From Venturia oleaginea (taxonomy: Eukaryota > Ascomycota > Dothideomycetes > Venturiales > Venturiaceae): a stretch of DNA of 64,000 bases. The stretch is taken from contig JABMLP010000013.1 of assembly GCA_013176395.1 (NCBI GenBank), forward strand, positions 1,364,001 through 1,428,000. Direction: 5' to 3'. Each line of letters begins with the position of its first letter. The stretch's first letter is position 1. The translations under genes and the position numbers were made by a program. The notes beneath the pieces are model-generated. The model saw nothing but the letters and a program-made list of their open reading frames with translations, was not told where the DNA came from and searched no databases. This document shows, piece after piece, positions 23,777 to 35,621 of this stretch.

Positions 23777-25620
23777 CTATAGCTTCGCAGCTGGGTTTGC
23801 TGGGCCTACATTTGTGATCTCGTTGTAAAGCAACCTAGAAACCAGTTAGCAACTATACGATTATGATCTATAGAAAATAGAAGACTTACGATGTCAAGAA
23901 CTCGGAATAGTCCTCTCCTGTGACCTGGGTAGCAAAATATTTAGTAGCAGTGGCAAACTTGTTGCCCCTGGGCGCTTTGGAGGCCAAATCCTTTCCTACT
24001 TCATTGCAAAGCTGGAGCGCATACTCCTTGGTAACCTTCTTACCTTCAGCAGTTGTGACACCATGCTTGCACCATTGCCAAAGCTGGGACCGAGAGACCT
24101 CGGCCGTTGCCGCATCCTCCATTAAGTAATTGATGGGCACGCAGCCAACGCCACGGAGCCAACCCTCCATGTAACCAATTCCGATGCCCAAGTTTTGTCT
24201 GATGCCAGCTTCTGTGACCTTGCCTGGCACGTTCATGTTGAGTAGATCGTTGGCCGTAATGTGGACATCCTCGCGACGGACGTACATCTGGTTGGGAGTG
24301 GGCATGTGAGCGTTGAAGACTTCTGCTGCAATGGGAGCAAGGGCAGGGTGAGCAACCCAGGTTCCGTCGTGGCCAGCGCGTACTTCACGGAGCTTGTCAG
24401 CGCGAACCTTGGCCATGGCGGCGTCGTTGGCGGCAGGATCGGTCTTGATTGGAATTTGCGCGGCCATACCACCCTAAGAGATGTGTTAGTAGCAGGCCAA
24501 AGTCCGGGGAGTGATATACTGACCATAGCATGGACCTGGCGTTTGTGGCAGGTCTTGATCAAAAGCTTAACGTATGAGTCCATGAATGGCACAGTCATGG
24601 TCACAGAGTCACGATCTGGCAGAACAAAGTTTGGGTTCTGTCGGAAACGCTTGATGACACTGAAAATGTAATCCCATCGACCGCAATTGAGGCCAGAGCT
24701 GTGGTCGCGAAGCTCGTAAATGATCTACACACTGTTAGCATGCACTCTTCCTAGAACAGTCTGACCACTGACCTCGTCCATCTCGAATGCAGCCAAGATG
24801 GTCTCAATGAGAACAGTGCCCCGAATAGTTCCTCGCTTCATTCCAATGTAGTCTTGAGCGAGATTGAAAACATCGTTCCACAGACGGGCCTCAAGATGCG
24901 ACTCCATCTTTGGTAGGTAGAAGTATGGTCCATAGCCTCGCTTGACGAGCTCCTCGGCATTATTGAAGAAGTATAGACCAAAGTCGAAGAGGGAACCAGA
25001 AATTGGCTCGCCATCAACAGTGAAATGCTTCTCCTCCAAGTGCCAGCCTCGAGCACGGCAGATGAGGGTTGGTAGTTTGCGATCGGTCCGGAGCTTGTAT
25101 TCTTTTTCGCCCTGCTTGAAGTCGATCTGCTTTCGGATAGCATCGTGAAGGTTGAGCTGTCCGTTGATCATGTTATCCCATGTTGGGGCAGTAGCATCTA
25201 TGACACCCAATTAGCTAGGTCTCTTGAACAGAATATGCGGGGTTAGGTACCTTCGAAATCAGCCATGTATGTCCATACGTCCGAGTTCAAGGCATTGACG
25301 ACCATCTTGCGGTCGACAGGACCTGTGATCTCCAGACGACGGTCCTGGAGACCTGGCGCTGGTGGAGCTCCCCTCCACGCATCGTTTTCACGGATGTGCT
25401 TAGTCTCTGGGAGGAAGTCGGGGAGGTTGCCCTTGTCGAGCTCGGCCTGGCGAATCTGGCGTCTTGCCAAAAGGGACTTGCGCGTGCTGTTGAAGGTTCT
25501 GTGGAGGAGAGTGAGGAAGACAATAGCTTCCTTGCTCAAGATCTTGCTGGTCTCGCTATTCAAGTTTCCGAGAATGTTTACATCCTTCAGGACGGCATCG
25601 GTGCTAAGGGCTGGAGGCAT
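23777..25620 (-). CDS. acuE: Malate synthase, peroxisomal/glyoxysomal
   Basis: Exons 25620-25251, 25197-24773, 24724-24524, 24473-23890 and 23834-23777 encode 545 residues, normal for malate synthase A. Recognisable segments are [80 protein letters not shown], and [15 protein letters not shown]. The enzyme condenses glyoxylate with acetyl-CoA to malate in the glyoxylate cycle, needed for growth on acetate and fatty acids. The chain ends AKL, a peroxisomal PTS1 signal; the last 19 residues come from a 58-base final exon, so the targeting signal depends on that splice. The cytosolic malate dehydrogenase at 10-12 kb works in the same metabolic area but is not linked in a cluster. Confidence 0.96.
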
Positions 25621-26525
25621 GATGAATTGGTAGGATCAGTGTATGTTGACTGGTATGTGAGGATCAATCAATCGTCCTGCTGCTCTTGGCGAAGGAGAGT
25701 TTCAAACGTCGGGCGGAGGAGCTCCAGACGGTATATAATGGGCTTCATCCTCGTCATGCGCGATGCGATGGGCCGAGGATGGAGAAGGCTAGCTTTTTGG
25801 GCTAGATCACCCTTGGCCACTGTTCTCGGGCTGCCGGAATGAGATATTGGGGAGGGGCATGGGAGCAAAACACTGCCTGCATGCTGTTACATGTGATGTA
25901 TCCCGGCAACAGTGTTTCCGCAGAGAGAAGGAGGAGGTCCCAATCCGATGCTAACCGATTGCGAGCACGAATTCCCCGACATGCTCCGCTTCTGCTTCTC
26001 TCCACAATAAAATCGTCCAATCAGAACAGTTGAAAGGCTGCGGCTCTTCGATAATTCATCGGCTGTGGTGGAAGAGGACTTTCCGCTACTCTATTTCACG
26101 GATCCTATACTTCCTTTTATGCTGTAGGTCGTGAGAGTATTCTGACTTGTCTACATACAGCAGCTTTTCATGCCTTCGATATAGAATCATACCACTGCGA
26201 AGCACCTCCCTGATAGGTAACAGTGGATCCGAAACTCGATCGCCAAGTAACTGTATCACCATCGATTAACTTCAAAAACCCACTTTTCACTCGGTAATAT
26301 ATGACCTGTTCAATCTTTGTTCTAGGCATAGACATTGGACAGTTTTAAAACGAAAGTGATGGTATTTATTGATCCAATTGCTAATGTGTACTCCCAATAT
26401 AATGCTCCTTGACCGTGTTTCCTCCCAATGTACCCTATGCCAATTTCATCCAATTTCATCCAATTTCATCCAATCTATCCGTGTCTTATCCTCATACAAA
26501 CTCAGAGCACTCTCACTTCTCATAT
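25621..26525. other. Intergenic: acuE promoter and FAS1 gene 3' flank
   Basis: No gene supported. A short direct repeat, CAATTTCATC three times in a row, lies at about 26440-26475 in the 3' flank of the fasciclin gene. Confidence 0.5.
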
Positions 26526-28030
26526 CTACAAATCCATCTTCCAGTCATCCTCATCCTCGACATAGGGATCCAACCTCTCCTTCAAGTCCTCCACACTCAT
26601 CTCCTCCCCGTTCCAGTATTCAAGTTCAGCACCAGCAGCCTCTTTGGGTGGAATTAGCACGTTGCTGACAACTTGAATGACACCATCCTTAGCAAGACCG
26701 TCTTGAACGACTACACGAACGAAGCCATTGATCTTGATGCTAACGAACGGACCGTAGCGGGCGACATCAACAGCCAACCTCTTATCCTCCAACAAAGTGG
26801 GAAGATCAAAGTGGAAGTATGGAACCGCATCCGCCTCAATGCTATCAGCGCCCTTGGCTTCAGCAGCGGTAGGACCGTAGTATGCGTTCGAGTAGAGGGT
26901 TTGATTGGCAACGACGTGATATTCCAAAAGTGCCTTTAGGTATTTGGCTCCATATGGCGAAAATAAGAAAGCGTTGATCTTTGGACCAAGTTTCTTGAAA
27001 GCGCTATTTGGTGGAGCGAAAAAGGTGCCTCCAGTATTTGAGGAAGAAGTGTCGTTCAGTGCCTCGAGTAAGCCCGTCTTTCCGAGCCCAAGGAGCAGTG
27101 TGGAGAAATCGGCTGGAAGGTAGGAAATAATTTTGAGGGTTTTTGGAGGTGGGATGAGGATGCTGTCAACACCGTGAATGAGACCATTGGTGGCGGGCTG
27201 GACAGGGTTAGCTGGCGGTAGAACGAGGAGGCAAAGATACGTACGATGTTTACAGCGACCACTTTGGAGTAGTAGTTGATCTTGACACCACCAAATTGGA
27301 GATGCGCAGAAAGACGCTGAGGCTTGTCGCCGAGAAGAGTCTCATTCAAAAGCGTTGGCACAGTATGGCTGAAGAGCAGCTTCCCAGCTGGGAAAAGTCC
27401 TAGAGACACATGGTAGAGGAGAACCTTCTTGATAAACTCCTTTGGTGGCTTTGGCGCATGCTCTGGGATCTTTGCGAAAGCAGCATCGGTTGGAGCGAAA
27501 ACAGTGAAGTTGGCTTCGGTGCTATTAAGCAACTCGACGAGCTCGGAATCCTCGGCAATGAGAGCTGCAAGCTTGGTGGTGTACTTGGAATTGGCAATCA
27601 GCTCGTAGACAGTCGAGTTTGGTTTTCCATGGTGGGGAGGGTGATGTGGCCGATGCTTGTTTGGTGGTCCGTGGTGGGGAGGCTTGTGGTATGGTGGATG
27701 GGAATGCTCATGCTTCTCAAGGGCTTCGAGTTGAGCTTCGATATTGTGTTCCAACCAAGATTGAGCCGCGAATCCGTGTGGCACGATTTCCTCCTTCGCA
27801 TTTCCTCGGGCATGATCTACCAAAGCAAGGGTATCGTCAAGGATGTTCTGGGAAGCTTTCTTTGCTCCTCTCCAGTGTTCCTTTGCGCTATCAAGCATGT
27901 GGTGAGCTCCACATGGAACTTTCTGTAGCGAGCTTTGGGTCTGAATAGCTAGGTCCTTGAAGACTACCTCATCGGGAAAAACAAAGGCATTGCTAAGAGC
28001 AGCCAAAGTAACGACGTTTAGCAACTTCAT
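26526..28030 (-). CDS. Secreted protein with two fasciclin (FAS1) domains and a His-rich linker
   Basis: Exons 28030-27245 and 27197-26526 encode 485 residues. The N-terminus MKLLNVVTLAALSNAFVFP is a signal peptide (three residues longer if the ATG at 28039 is used). About 110 residues follow, then a linker of histidine, proline and lysine (HSHPPYHKPPHHGPP and HRPHHPPHHGKP). FAS1 domain 1 starts STVYELIANSKYTTKLAALI and contains ANFTVFAPTDAAFAKIP and YHVSLGLFPAG. Domain 2 contains GLIHGVDSILIPPP, then FFAPPNSAFKKLG and LLEYHVVANQTLYSN, and ends with an acidic tail. FAS1 domains mediate adhesion to cell walls or other proteins. No GPI signal is visible; the chain ends charged (EDDWKMDL). Confidence 0.9.
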
Positions 28031-28080
28031 GATGATCAACAGCTGCGAATTGAGGCAGGGAAGAAAGAGGTCAGAAGAGG

Positions 28081-28087
28081 ATATATA
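28081..28087 (-). promoter_or_regulatory. TATA box of the FAS1 gene
   Basis: TATATAT on the minus strand, 51-57 bp upstream of the ATG at 28030. Confidence 0.5.
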
Positions 28088-28704
28088 GCTTGTACTCGTC
28101 TAGAAGGATCAGGCTGCAAGACGCACGCCGGGACGAATCGATGACGAAAGGAAGGGTGGACTGATGAAGGGACAGTTTCGTATGTTTCAATGGTTTCTCC
28201 CGAACAGCTGCTTGCCTGCTGCTTGGTGAGATTCTTGTGGTTTCGTCCCGTGATAGACCAGGGCTTCTTCGTTACAAGATTTGCAACGCCGGCCGTTCCA
28301 AGTCGCTGCAAATCGTCTGGCTTAGATGATGCGAAAAGTCACCATTTTGCCATGTTATGATGATGGCATGAGAACGTACCCTTGGTACCCCGCATGTGGC
28401 TGTGATCAGTGGTAGGCTTTCCGTTTCCTCCGTGTGGCGTTCGTTCGTGTTTTCTTTTGGACGTGAAATCCTTTCACCAGGCTACGACGGCTACCATCAA
28501 CCTGGGCTTTCGATGCGCACCTGTAGATCTTGCATGTATATGGACAAAGTTTTGGCTTCGAGGGCCGACTCTGTTGTCATTCATGCACCTGGCAACCGCA
28601 GCCGTCGACAAGCTTTTTCAAGCTTTGTGACGGACATCTATGTCATTGCGACTATGGAGCCTTGTACCGCTCATTGTCTTCTTTGAACTATTTAATCACT
28701 TTGC

Positions 28705-28720
28705 GTGGTATATATACCAC
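28705..28720 (+). promoter_or_regulatory. Palindromic TATA box of glutamate decarboxylase
   Basis: GTGGTATATATACCAC is a perfect 16-base palindrome containing TATATATA, 44 bp upstream of the ATG at 28764. It may be both TATA box and the binding site of a dimeric regulator. Confidence 0.55.
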
Positions 28721-28763
28721 CCAAAGACAATCTCAAAGACTCAACTCAATAACAACCATTGGA

Positions 28764-30515
28764 ATGGCTGGACTTGCAAGACATATCGATACTGATGATC
28801 TCGTTCAGAGACTCCATGATATGCCTGCAGGCACCCGTGGAAAGCACACAAAACTGGCCATGTCGCACCAGACTCCATACTCAACAAACTACAACGCCCA
28901 AATCGAGTTGCCAAAGCACCGAATACCCCAGGACGGTGCTCCAGCAGATGCCGTTCATCAGATGCTCAAAGATGAGCTCGATCTTGATGGACGACCAAAT
29001 TTGAACTTGGCTTCGTTCGTTGGGACATACATGGAGAAGGAAGCTGAGGCCTTGATGGTCGAGAATTTGTCCAAGAACATGTCGGATGCGGATGAATACC
29101 CGGCCATGATGGATATGGTTTGTGGGATTGACTCTACTTCCTGACTCCAACATCTAATTTTCAACAGCACACTCGTTGTGTGTCCATTTTGGCAACCCTT
29201 TGGGGCGCCCAGAAGGGGGAGAAGCCAATCGGCACAGCGACCACTGGTTCGAGTGAAGCCATTCATTTGGGCGGACTTGCTATGAAGAGAAGATGGCAAG
29301 AGAAGCGACAGGCTGAAGGAAAGGATACCTCCAAGCCCAACATTCTCATGGGCAGTAACGCACAAGTCGCTCTCGAGAAGTTCGCGAGATATTTTGAGGT
29401 CGAGGCACGAATCCTCCCAGTGACCGCAAAGTCACGATACAGGCTCGACCCTGGGTTGGTAAAGAGCAACATCGATGAAAATACTATTGGTATCTTCGTT
29501 ATCCTCGGATCGACCTACACAGGTGAATATCGTTCCAAATCTCTTAGGTACTTGACTAATCTCGTTGATAGGTCATTATGAGCCAGTCGAAGAGATCTCA
29601 AACATCCTCGACGACTTTGAGAAGAAGACTGGTAACGACATCCCCATCCATGTCGATGGAGCCAGTGGTGCTTTCATTGCCCCCTTCACCCACGCCAAAG
29701 CAGGCTTCAAGTGGAACTTTGAGCTTCCCCGCGTCAAATCCATCAACGTGTCCGGCCACAAATTCGGTCTCGTTTATGCAGGCGTAGGCTGGGCAATTTG
29801 GCGCGACGAGGGATATCTGCCAAAACATCTCATCTTCGAGCTCCACTACTTAGGCGGCACGGAAGAGTCTTACACACTCAACTTCTCCCGCCCTGGTGCC
29901 CAGATCATTGCGCAATACTACAACCTCATGCACCTCGGGTTCAACGGGTACAGGGCTGTCATGGAGAACGCTCTCTCCAACGCCCGTTTGCTTTCCCGTG
30001 CTCTTGAAGCTACAGGCTGGTATCGATGTGTTAGCGAGATTCACCGCAAGAAGGGCGTCTTTGAATATGACAGGGAGACAGCCATGAACAGCCCATTCGA
30101 AGCCAGCGAGAAGAGTGACGCCTACAACGCCGGTTTACCAGTCGTCGCCTTTACGCTCACAGACGAATATAAACAGAAATACCCACACGTCAAACAGGTG
30201 GCAGTGTCCAATCTTCTTCGAGCGAAGCAGTACATCATCCCCAACTACCCACTTCCACCAAACGAAGAGGCTACCGAGATTCTCCGCGTGGTCGTCCGTG
30301 AGAGCATGAGCTTGGACCTCCTGGACAGGCTTATCTCGGATATTTGCGTGGTCACGGAGTCGTTGATGAGCACTGATCAACATGATCTTGCGGCTTATCA
30401 GCCTCAATCGGAGAGCGTCGAGAAGAAACATGGTGGCACTGGTGTGAATGCTAAGAATAGGCATGAAAAGCAGAAGCGAGGAATGCATACAGGTGTACAC
30501 CGCACGGTCTGTTAA
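28764..30515 (+). CDS. GAD: Glutamate decarboxylase (PLP-dependent)
   Basis: Exons 28764-29117, 29168-29522 and 29572-30515 encode 550 residues. The fold-type-I PLP enzyme signature is clear: GTATTGSSEAIHLGGLAMKR, HVDGASGAFIAPF (cofactor aspartate) and the Schiff-base lysine in SINVSGHKFGLVYAGVGW, followed by LHYLGGTEESYTLNFSRPG. The enzyme converts glutamate to GABA and CO2, feeding the GABA shunt; in fungi it is linked to stress and to sporulation. The C-terminus carries a fungal basic tail (KNRHEKQKRGMHTG). The promoter has a strong palindromic TATA box, suggesting regulated expression. Divergent from the FAS1 gene. Confidence 0.95.
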
Positions 30516-30849
30516 AAAGTTGTAATGTTGAAGTGTGAACGAATATGATGGGTGTTGAGGAAGGCCACGTGGGAGTGTGTATATACATATCTGCCATAGA
30601 CGCATAATAAAAATACAGTGAACGGATCTCTTACTAGCTGTGTGTATTGCCATGATTTTCCATTTCAGCATAGCAGAACTGCTTGTTAGCAAATCGCAGT
30701 GACATCTAACCAGTATCGATCTCGAGTATCTTGTCACCGTGTATATATGGTGGATTAGATCATAAGACTTGGGCGTTATGACCAGAGTCAGTTCAAGAAA
30801 CTCTATGCCGAATATATGGTTACATGGAAACTCCCCACCAGTCTTTCCC
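30516..30849. other. Convergent 3' flanks of GAD and the S1 nuclease
   Basis: 334 bp between two convergent stop codons, AT-rich, no gene. Confidence 0.6.
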
Positions 30850-32080
30850 TCAATGCTCATGATCGCAGATCGATCCAAATTGCCTCCTTGCAATCTTTGC
30901 AGCACTAAAGTCATTGGATTCACCTGGGGCAAGATAAGTCAAGGGCTCAGCAGACCGTTTCGAATACGTCGTTGCCGTTTTCTGGCCGACTTTTCCCGTT
31001 GCCATCAAATCTAACCATGCTGCCAATCGATATCCAGCTATTGGTGTGTTAGAGAGATTCTAGTATTGGGGCACACACGCCCATGAACGTACCTTTGGCG
31101 ATTTGCAGTTCAACAACGCTGATGACCCCGCTGTAGTAATCACCACCCAGGTCTGTATTCTGAACAGCAGCAACTCCGTCGGGAATCACGGAGGAGCAAA
31201 CATAAGCATTTGCGTCGCGCGCCCAAACCATTCCTGTGGAGGAGGCATCGCCGATGGTCGTTCCGTCAAGCCAGCCGGCAGCTTGACCCTTGTACTTCCC
31301 AGATTTGATAGCCGCTGTGAGATTCTCGGACCAAGATGTTGCGAAAGCCACGGTGTAGCCACCCACGAGCTTTTCGGGAATGTTGGTGTCCCAAATGTGG
31401 TGGAGATTGGTTATTGTCGAGTCACTAAGGCTTGTCAGAATTGATAGGGTAGCATATTGAATACGCCTTTACGAACAATGTAACATTGATGGTATTACCG
31501 CCCACGTTCAGAGCCTCATCGTGAAGAGGTTGGTGAATATCAGCTACAAAATGTATCACAAATTTCAGGGCATCGAATCGTTCAGCTGCGGAAAGCGATT
31601 TGTCGGTTGCACGAGCGGTCTGTGCAATCATAAGTACATGATTTGATTAACACGATGGGAGTATTGATTCGACTTACATAGTTCGCAATAGCACTAACTA
31701 TGCATCCTCCCGTTCCACAGTCCCTCTGCAAATCGACACCACATCTGTGTGTAAGGTCAGCTTGTGAGTTGGACCTTGGCTCGATAGACCTGAAAGTTAT
31801 CTACGTACGAATGAGGCGGGTCGTCTTCAGCATCGATGTAGTGAAAGGCCGCTGAGAAACTGCCGGCAGCCGAATAACGATAGGAGTCGGCCCAAGTGGC
31901 AACATTGGCGAGGTAAGAAGTCGAGCTATCATTCAAGATTCTTTGGGAAAAAGTTGCAGTCTCAGCGGACACGAAGTTCTGTGCAATAAGAGCAACAGTG
32001 TCATGTCCCAAAGTTCCCCACGCCGAGACAATGGAAGCTAGAGGGACCAAAGACGTGACAACCGAACGAAGAGGTGGCAT
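30850..32080 (-). CDS. Secreted S1/P1-type zinc nuclease
   Basis: Exons 32080-31809, 31744-31678, 31619-31477, 31424-31093 and 31037-30850 encode 333 residues. A signal peptide (MPPLRSVVTSLVPLASIVSA) ends just before WGTLGHDTVALIA; in this family the mature N-terminal tryptophan is a zinc ligand. Other zinc ligands are visible: the histidine of LGHD, the aspartate of TWADSYR, the histidine of AFHYIDAEDDPPHS, both histidines of HFVADIHQPLHDEA, and LHHIWDTNIPEKLVGG. Cysteine pairs CGVDLQRDC and GTGGC are as expected. The enzyme degrades single-stranded DNA and RNA outside the cell. Intron 3 uses donor GTTCGT at 31476, chosen because it gives the family-typical NVTF motif. Confidence 0.94.
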
Positions 32081-32555
32081 GATAAAGGTGATAGACAGGG
32101 AACAAAAGGATTAATTGCACAGAAAGCGATGGCATCGTAAGTCCCAAATACTTGGCCAAGATGACAACCAACACCATTGCATACCCCATCACCGCTCCCT
32201 AGCATTCATGCCACCAGTCGACTCGCTTCGGCCATGCTATACAAGAGAGGAAGGTCCGAAGCAATTGCTATCAGCCGCCACGGCTCAAACCTTTGTAGGT
32301 TGTGTGTGGATGCGATGATTGGCTACCGGGATCTGGTCGACCTAGGTTAGCACGAAGTCATATGCGACGCGCCGATGGATGGCATACCGGTTGTTGTCGA
32401 GCTACTGCTCTAGAGCATCTCTACCAGCAAAGACCTCGCATGAAGCACCATCTAGTCCGCGTGAACATGTCCCGCCCGTTGTTCCTCAATTCTCTTGACT
32501 TAGTCAACCTCCTCTCGTCTCTCATATCCTCATCGGCCAATCCCTTTACTCTCAA
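32081..32555. other. Divergent promoter region S1 nuclease / Zn2Cys6 regulator
   Basis: 475 bp between two divergent starts. No gene. The arrangement would let the regulator control the nuclease, which is only a possibility. Confidence 0.5.
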
Positions 32556-35046
32556 ATGACCATGAATGCGTCCTCAAGGCCTCCATTCTCCTGCGTACGC
32601 TGTTTCGAACGTAAGACGAAATGTGACAAGCAGAACCCTTGCTCTCCTTGTGTTAGAAATAATCTCCAATGCACTCCTCGACCACGGAAGCCATCACGAA
32701 GGGCCAAGATCGCAAAGGATGAATTGACAAATGAACGGTTAAGGCTTTATGAAAGGGTGCTCCGAGCGAAAGGAATCGATCCTGAGCAGATCACAACAAT
32801 TGCAAGAACTGATGAGCATGCCCAAAGTATTCCCTCGGAATCGTTTGAGAAAGCACGACAGTTGCCTACAGACACGGAGGCCCAGGCGACAGTATTCATG
32901 CCACAGTTGATACATGGGCAAGGGGATAGGGGACTGACATTTGTGGACAACAATCTTTGGTCTAGGCTGGCAGAAGAGGTTAGTCAACACCTGTTTCTTT
33001 GAAAATATCAATCCAAAGAAATCATCCGAGAGATCCGACCCTCGATGGAGAAGCCTGGTATTGAAGTCGAGCCTCCAGAATTTGAGGCACCGTTTTTGCA
33101 ATATCATACGCCTTATTCAGCCCTGGGCTTAGAATCACAAAGGGAGTTTCGCACAAGCCCTGCTGAATCAATTTCCTGAACATAATATGGTTCAATTCCT
33201 CATGCATGCAATATGATCTACTGACGACTTCCAGTTTTGCGACAGCGAAGACGTTCCTGATTCAGACTATGCAAACGAATCGAGCGACGATGTGACTTGC
33301 GGAGATGATTTCTCATACACTCTGGAAATCAAATCGTCCAGCCGAAAGCCTAGGCATCCACCGGCCGATCAAATCCAGGAGCTTTGGCAGGCTTTCTTGA
33401 GAAATGTCAATCCACTTACGAAATTGGTGCATGTGCCAACTTTGCAATCGGCAATTGAGAAATCCATAGCTAACATAGGGAGCATACCAAAGGGGTTTGA
33501 AGCCCTGATGTTCTCCATTTACAGCATCGCGACACTTTCGCTTACAGATGCTGAATGCATAGAGAGACTGGGTCAACCCAAAGCAACACTGCTCGCTCTT
33601 CATGTAGGCGCTACGAGAACTGCCTTGGCTCGTGCTGGGTTCATGAGCAGTACCAGCGTAGTCACCCTTCAAGCACTCGTGCTACATATCTTTTCAATTC
33701 GGGATGCCTCTGAACCAAGGGCGGTATGGACTCTTACTGGTCTCGCAATACGTATTGCAGAGAACATGGGCATGCGCATGGATGGCACGATCTTAGGTCT
33801 ACCACCCTTCGAGACTGAGATCCGAAGAAGAATCTGGTGGCAGTTGCAGATGCATGACTTCCGGGCTGCAGAGCTCAGTGGTCAGGCAAAGTTTCGCAAC
33901 TTCGAATTTGATGAGGCCACGCCGAGAAAGCCGGGCAATGTAAACGACAGTGCATTATATCCAACGATGCAACATGCGGCTGTAGATTCTGTTCGACCTA
34001 CGGAGATGATCTACTGCATGCTACGGTCGGATCTGGCCAGTTTTGCTGCAGCACAAAAGGCTAAGATGAACAAAATGGCCAAGAAAGTGGTAACCTCTGA
34101 GGATTTTTCGGCCATGGACGACCTCAAAGCGAAAGATATCTTCATTAAAGAGCTTGAAGATCTGATTGAGATAAAGTACCTCAGATTTTGTGATCCATCT
34201 CAGCCTCTACAATTCTTGACTCTCCTCGGGGCCCGACTTTCGACAAATCTCATACGCTTTATCGCCCATCACCCACGCAGATGGGCTAATTTGGAGCACG
34301 TCCCTTCATCTGAACAGCAGCTGATTTGGGGTATTGCCATAGGCCTTCTCGAACAGTACGACATGATGCAGTCAAGTCCACAGCTTCGACGTTTTGCATG
34401 GTGCGTACCTTACTTCATCCAGTGGCATGCCGTTATACACGTGCTCGACACGCTTCGAGCCTGTCCTTTCCATCAGGATGCTTCCAACGCATGGCGACTT
34501 ATTGACACGCTGTACCACAACAACCCTCAACTATTGATGAGCACCAAGAAGCCTATTTTTGTGGCGGTGGGGAATCTCTGTTTGAAAGCATATGATGCTC
34601 GCTCTGTCGCGTTGGACACCCAGGGACGAAAAATCCCAAAACAGCCAGAGTATATTAGAAGACTTCAAGAGATAAGAGAGGGTGCCAGGACGTCAAGAGG
34701 GGCGGCGATCGCGAGACGCAGGGAGCAACAGCGTCTTGAAGCAGAGAGGATTTTTGTGGCCGCACATACAGACATGTCGCAGACGAGGAATAATCCAGAA
34801 CCATCGCCATCGGTTGAGACGGCTCCGCAAGCATACACCACGTATACTGAAGATGATGCTTTCTGGTTAAACAGCGGTCAGAACGGTAATGGACAAGCTG
34901 GTGGTATAATGGATCTGGACTTTGACACGATCCTGGCACAGGACTTCTGGGGGGATAATCCTGATGGAGAGGGGATTGACTGGGCGCAATGGGATGCGTT
35001 ACTTACAAATGTTGACGCTGGACGAACCAGTTTTGCTGGGAGATGA
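32556..35046 (+). CDS. Zn2Cys6 (Gal4-type) transcription factor
   Basis: Exons 32556-32978 and 33235-35046 encode 744 residues. The binuclear zinc cluster is at residues 13-39: SCVRCFERKTKCDKQNPC, then SPCVRNNLQC, six cysteines with normal spacing, followed by a basic linker. The fungal_trans middle homology region is visible from RHPPADQIQELWQAFLRNVN through TGLAIRIAENMGMRMDGT and ETEIRRRIWWQLQMHD. The C-terminus is acidic (MDLDFDTILAQDFWGDNPDG), a likely activation domain. The intron is long (256 bp), so a small extra exon there cannot be excluded. Target genes are unknown; the S1 nuclease lies head-to-head. Confidence 0.9.
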
Positions 35047-35575
35047 ACAGGAAAGTTGTCTGCACCGAGGGTAATATAGTCTGATGGTTCAAGCCGAAGA
35101 GCGGGATGGTCGTCGTTCTATGAAAATAGTGAGCGTTTAGACAGTTTTGTAAATGATCAGGTGAACTTGGTGATGAGAGTTGAGAAGAAAAAGGTAGCGC
35201 GTTGGTGACGCGTTTAATTGCTTATCTTTTTTAGTGATACCATCAGCAGGGCGAGTCTGATCGCCAGTTGACGACTGCTCACTTTTTCACATTTCTCAAT
35301 CACTCCAAAACCACAATATCGTGCTTTGTGCATGAACGTTAAAAACAGGAGGATTTTTGAGCGACGGCCTGGCTAACGGAGTGAGTAATTGCTTCAGGGA
35401 TAAGGAAATCTTCGGCTAATAGGACAATGGTAACTACGGTCCGCCAAGTTGTCTTCGGCACAGCCCTTACAGAAGCATAGAAAATCCGTGCTTCTTGCCA
35501 TCGTACCTTCTAGCAAGCTGCATGGGCCCCCAGTTCGATTCTAGGTTCTCGCAATTCTTTTGACCTTCTGGAAAT
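35047..35575. other. Intergenic, 3' flank of the regulator
   Basis: No gene supported. At its end a stretch resembling an intron (35576 GTATGC to CCCACAG at about 35631) leads into the decayed gene that follows. Confidence 0.4.
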
Positions 35576-35621
35576 GTATGCGAGAGGTGGTTATGCCTAA
35601 TCATCTTCAGATGTCATTTCC

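Larger units (their letters stand above)
28031..28763. other. Divergent promoter region FAS1 gene / glutamate decarboxylase
   Basis: 733 bp between the starts of two divergent genes, each with its own TATA box about 45-55 bp before the ATG (listed separately). No other gene. Confidence 0.6.

Noticed and set aside
35521..35560. GTTCGATTC, resembling a tRNA B box
   Set aside because: The T-stem has a mismatch and no A box, anticodon arm or acceptor stem can be formed around it.
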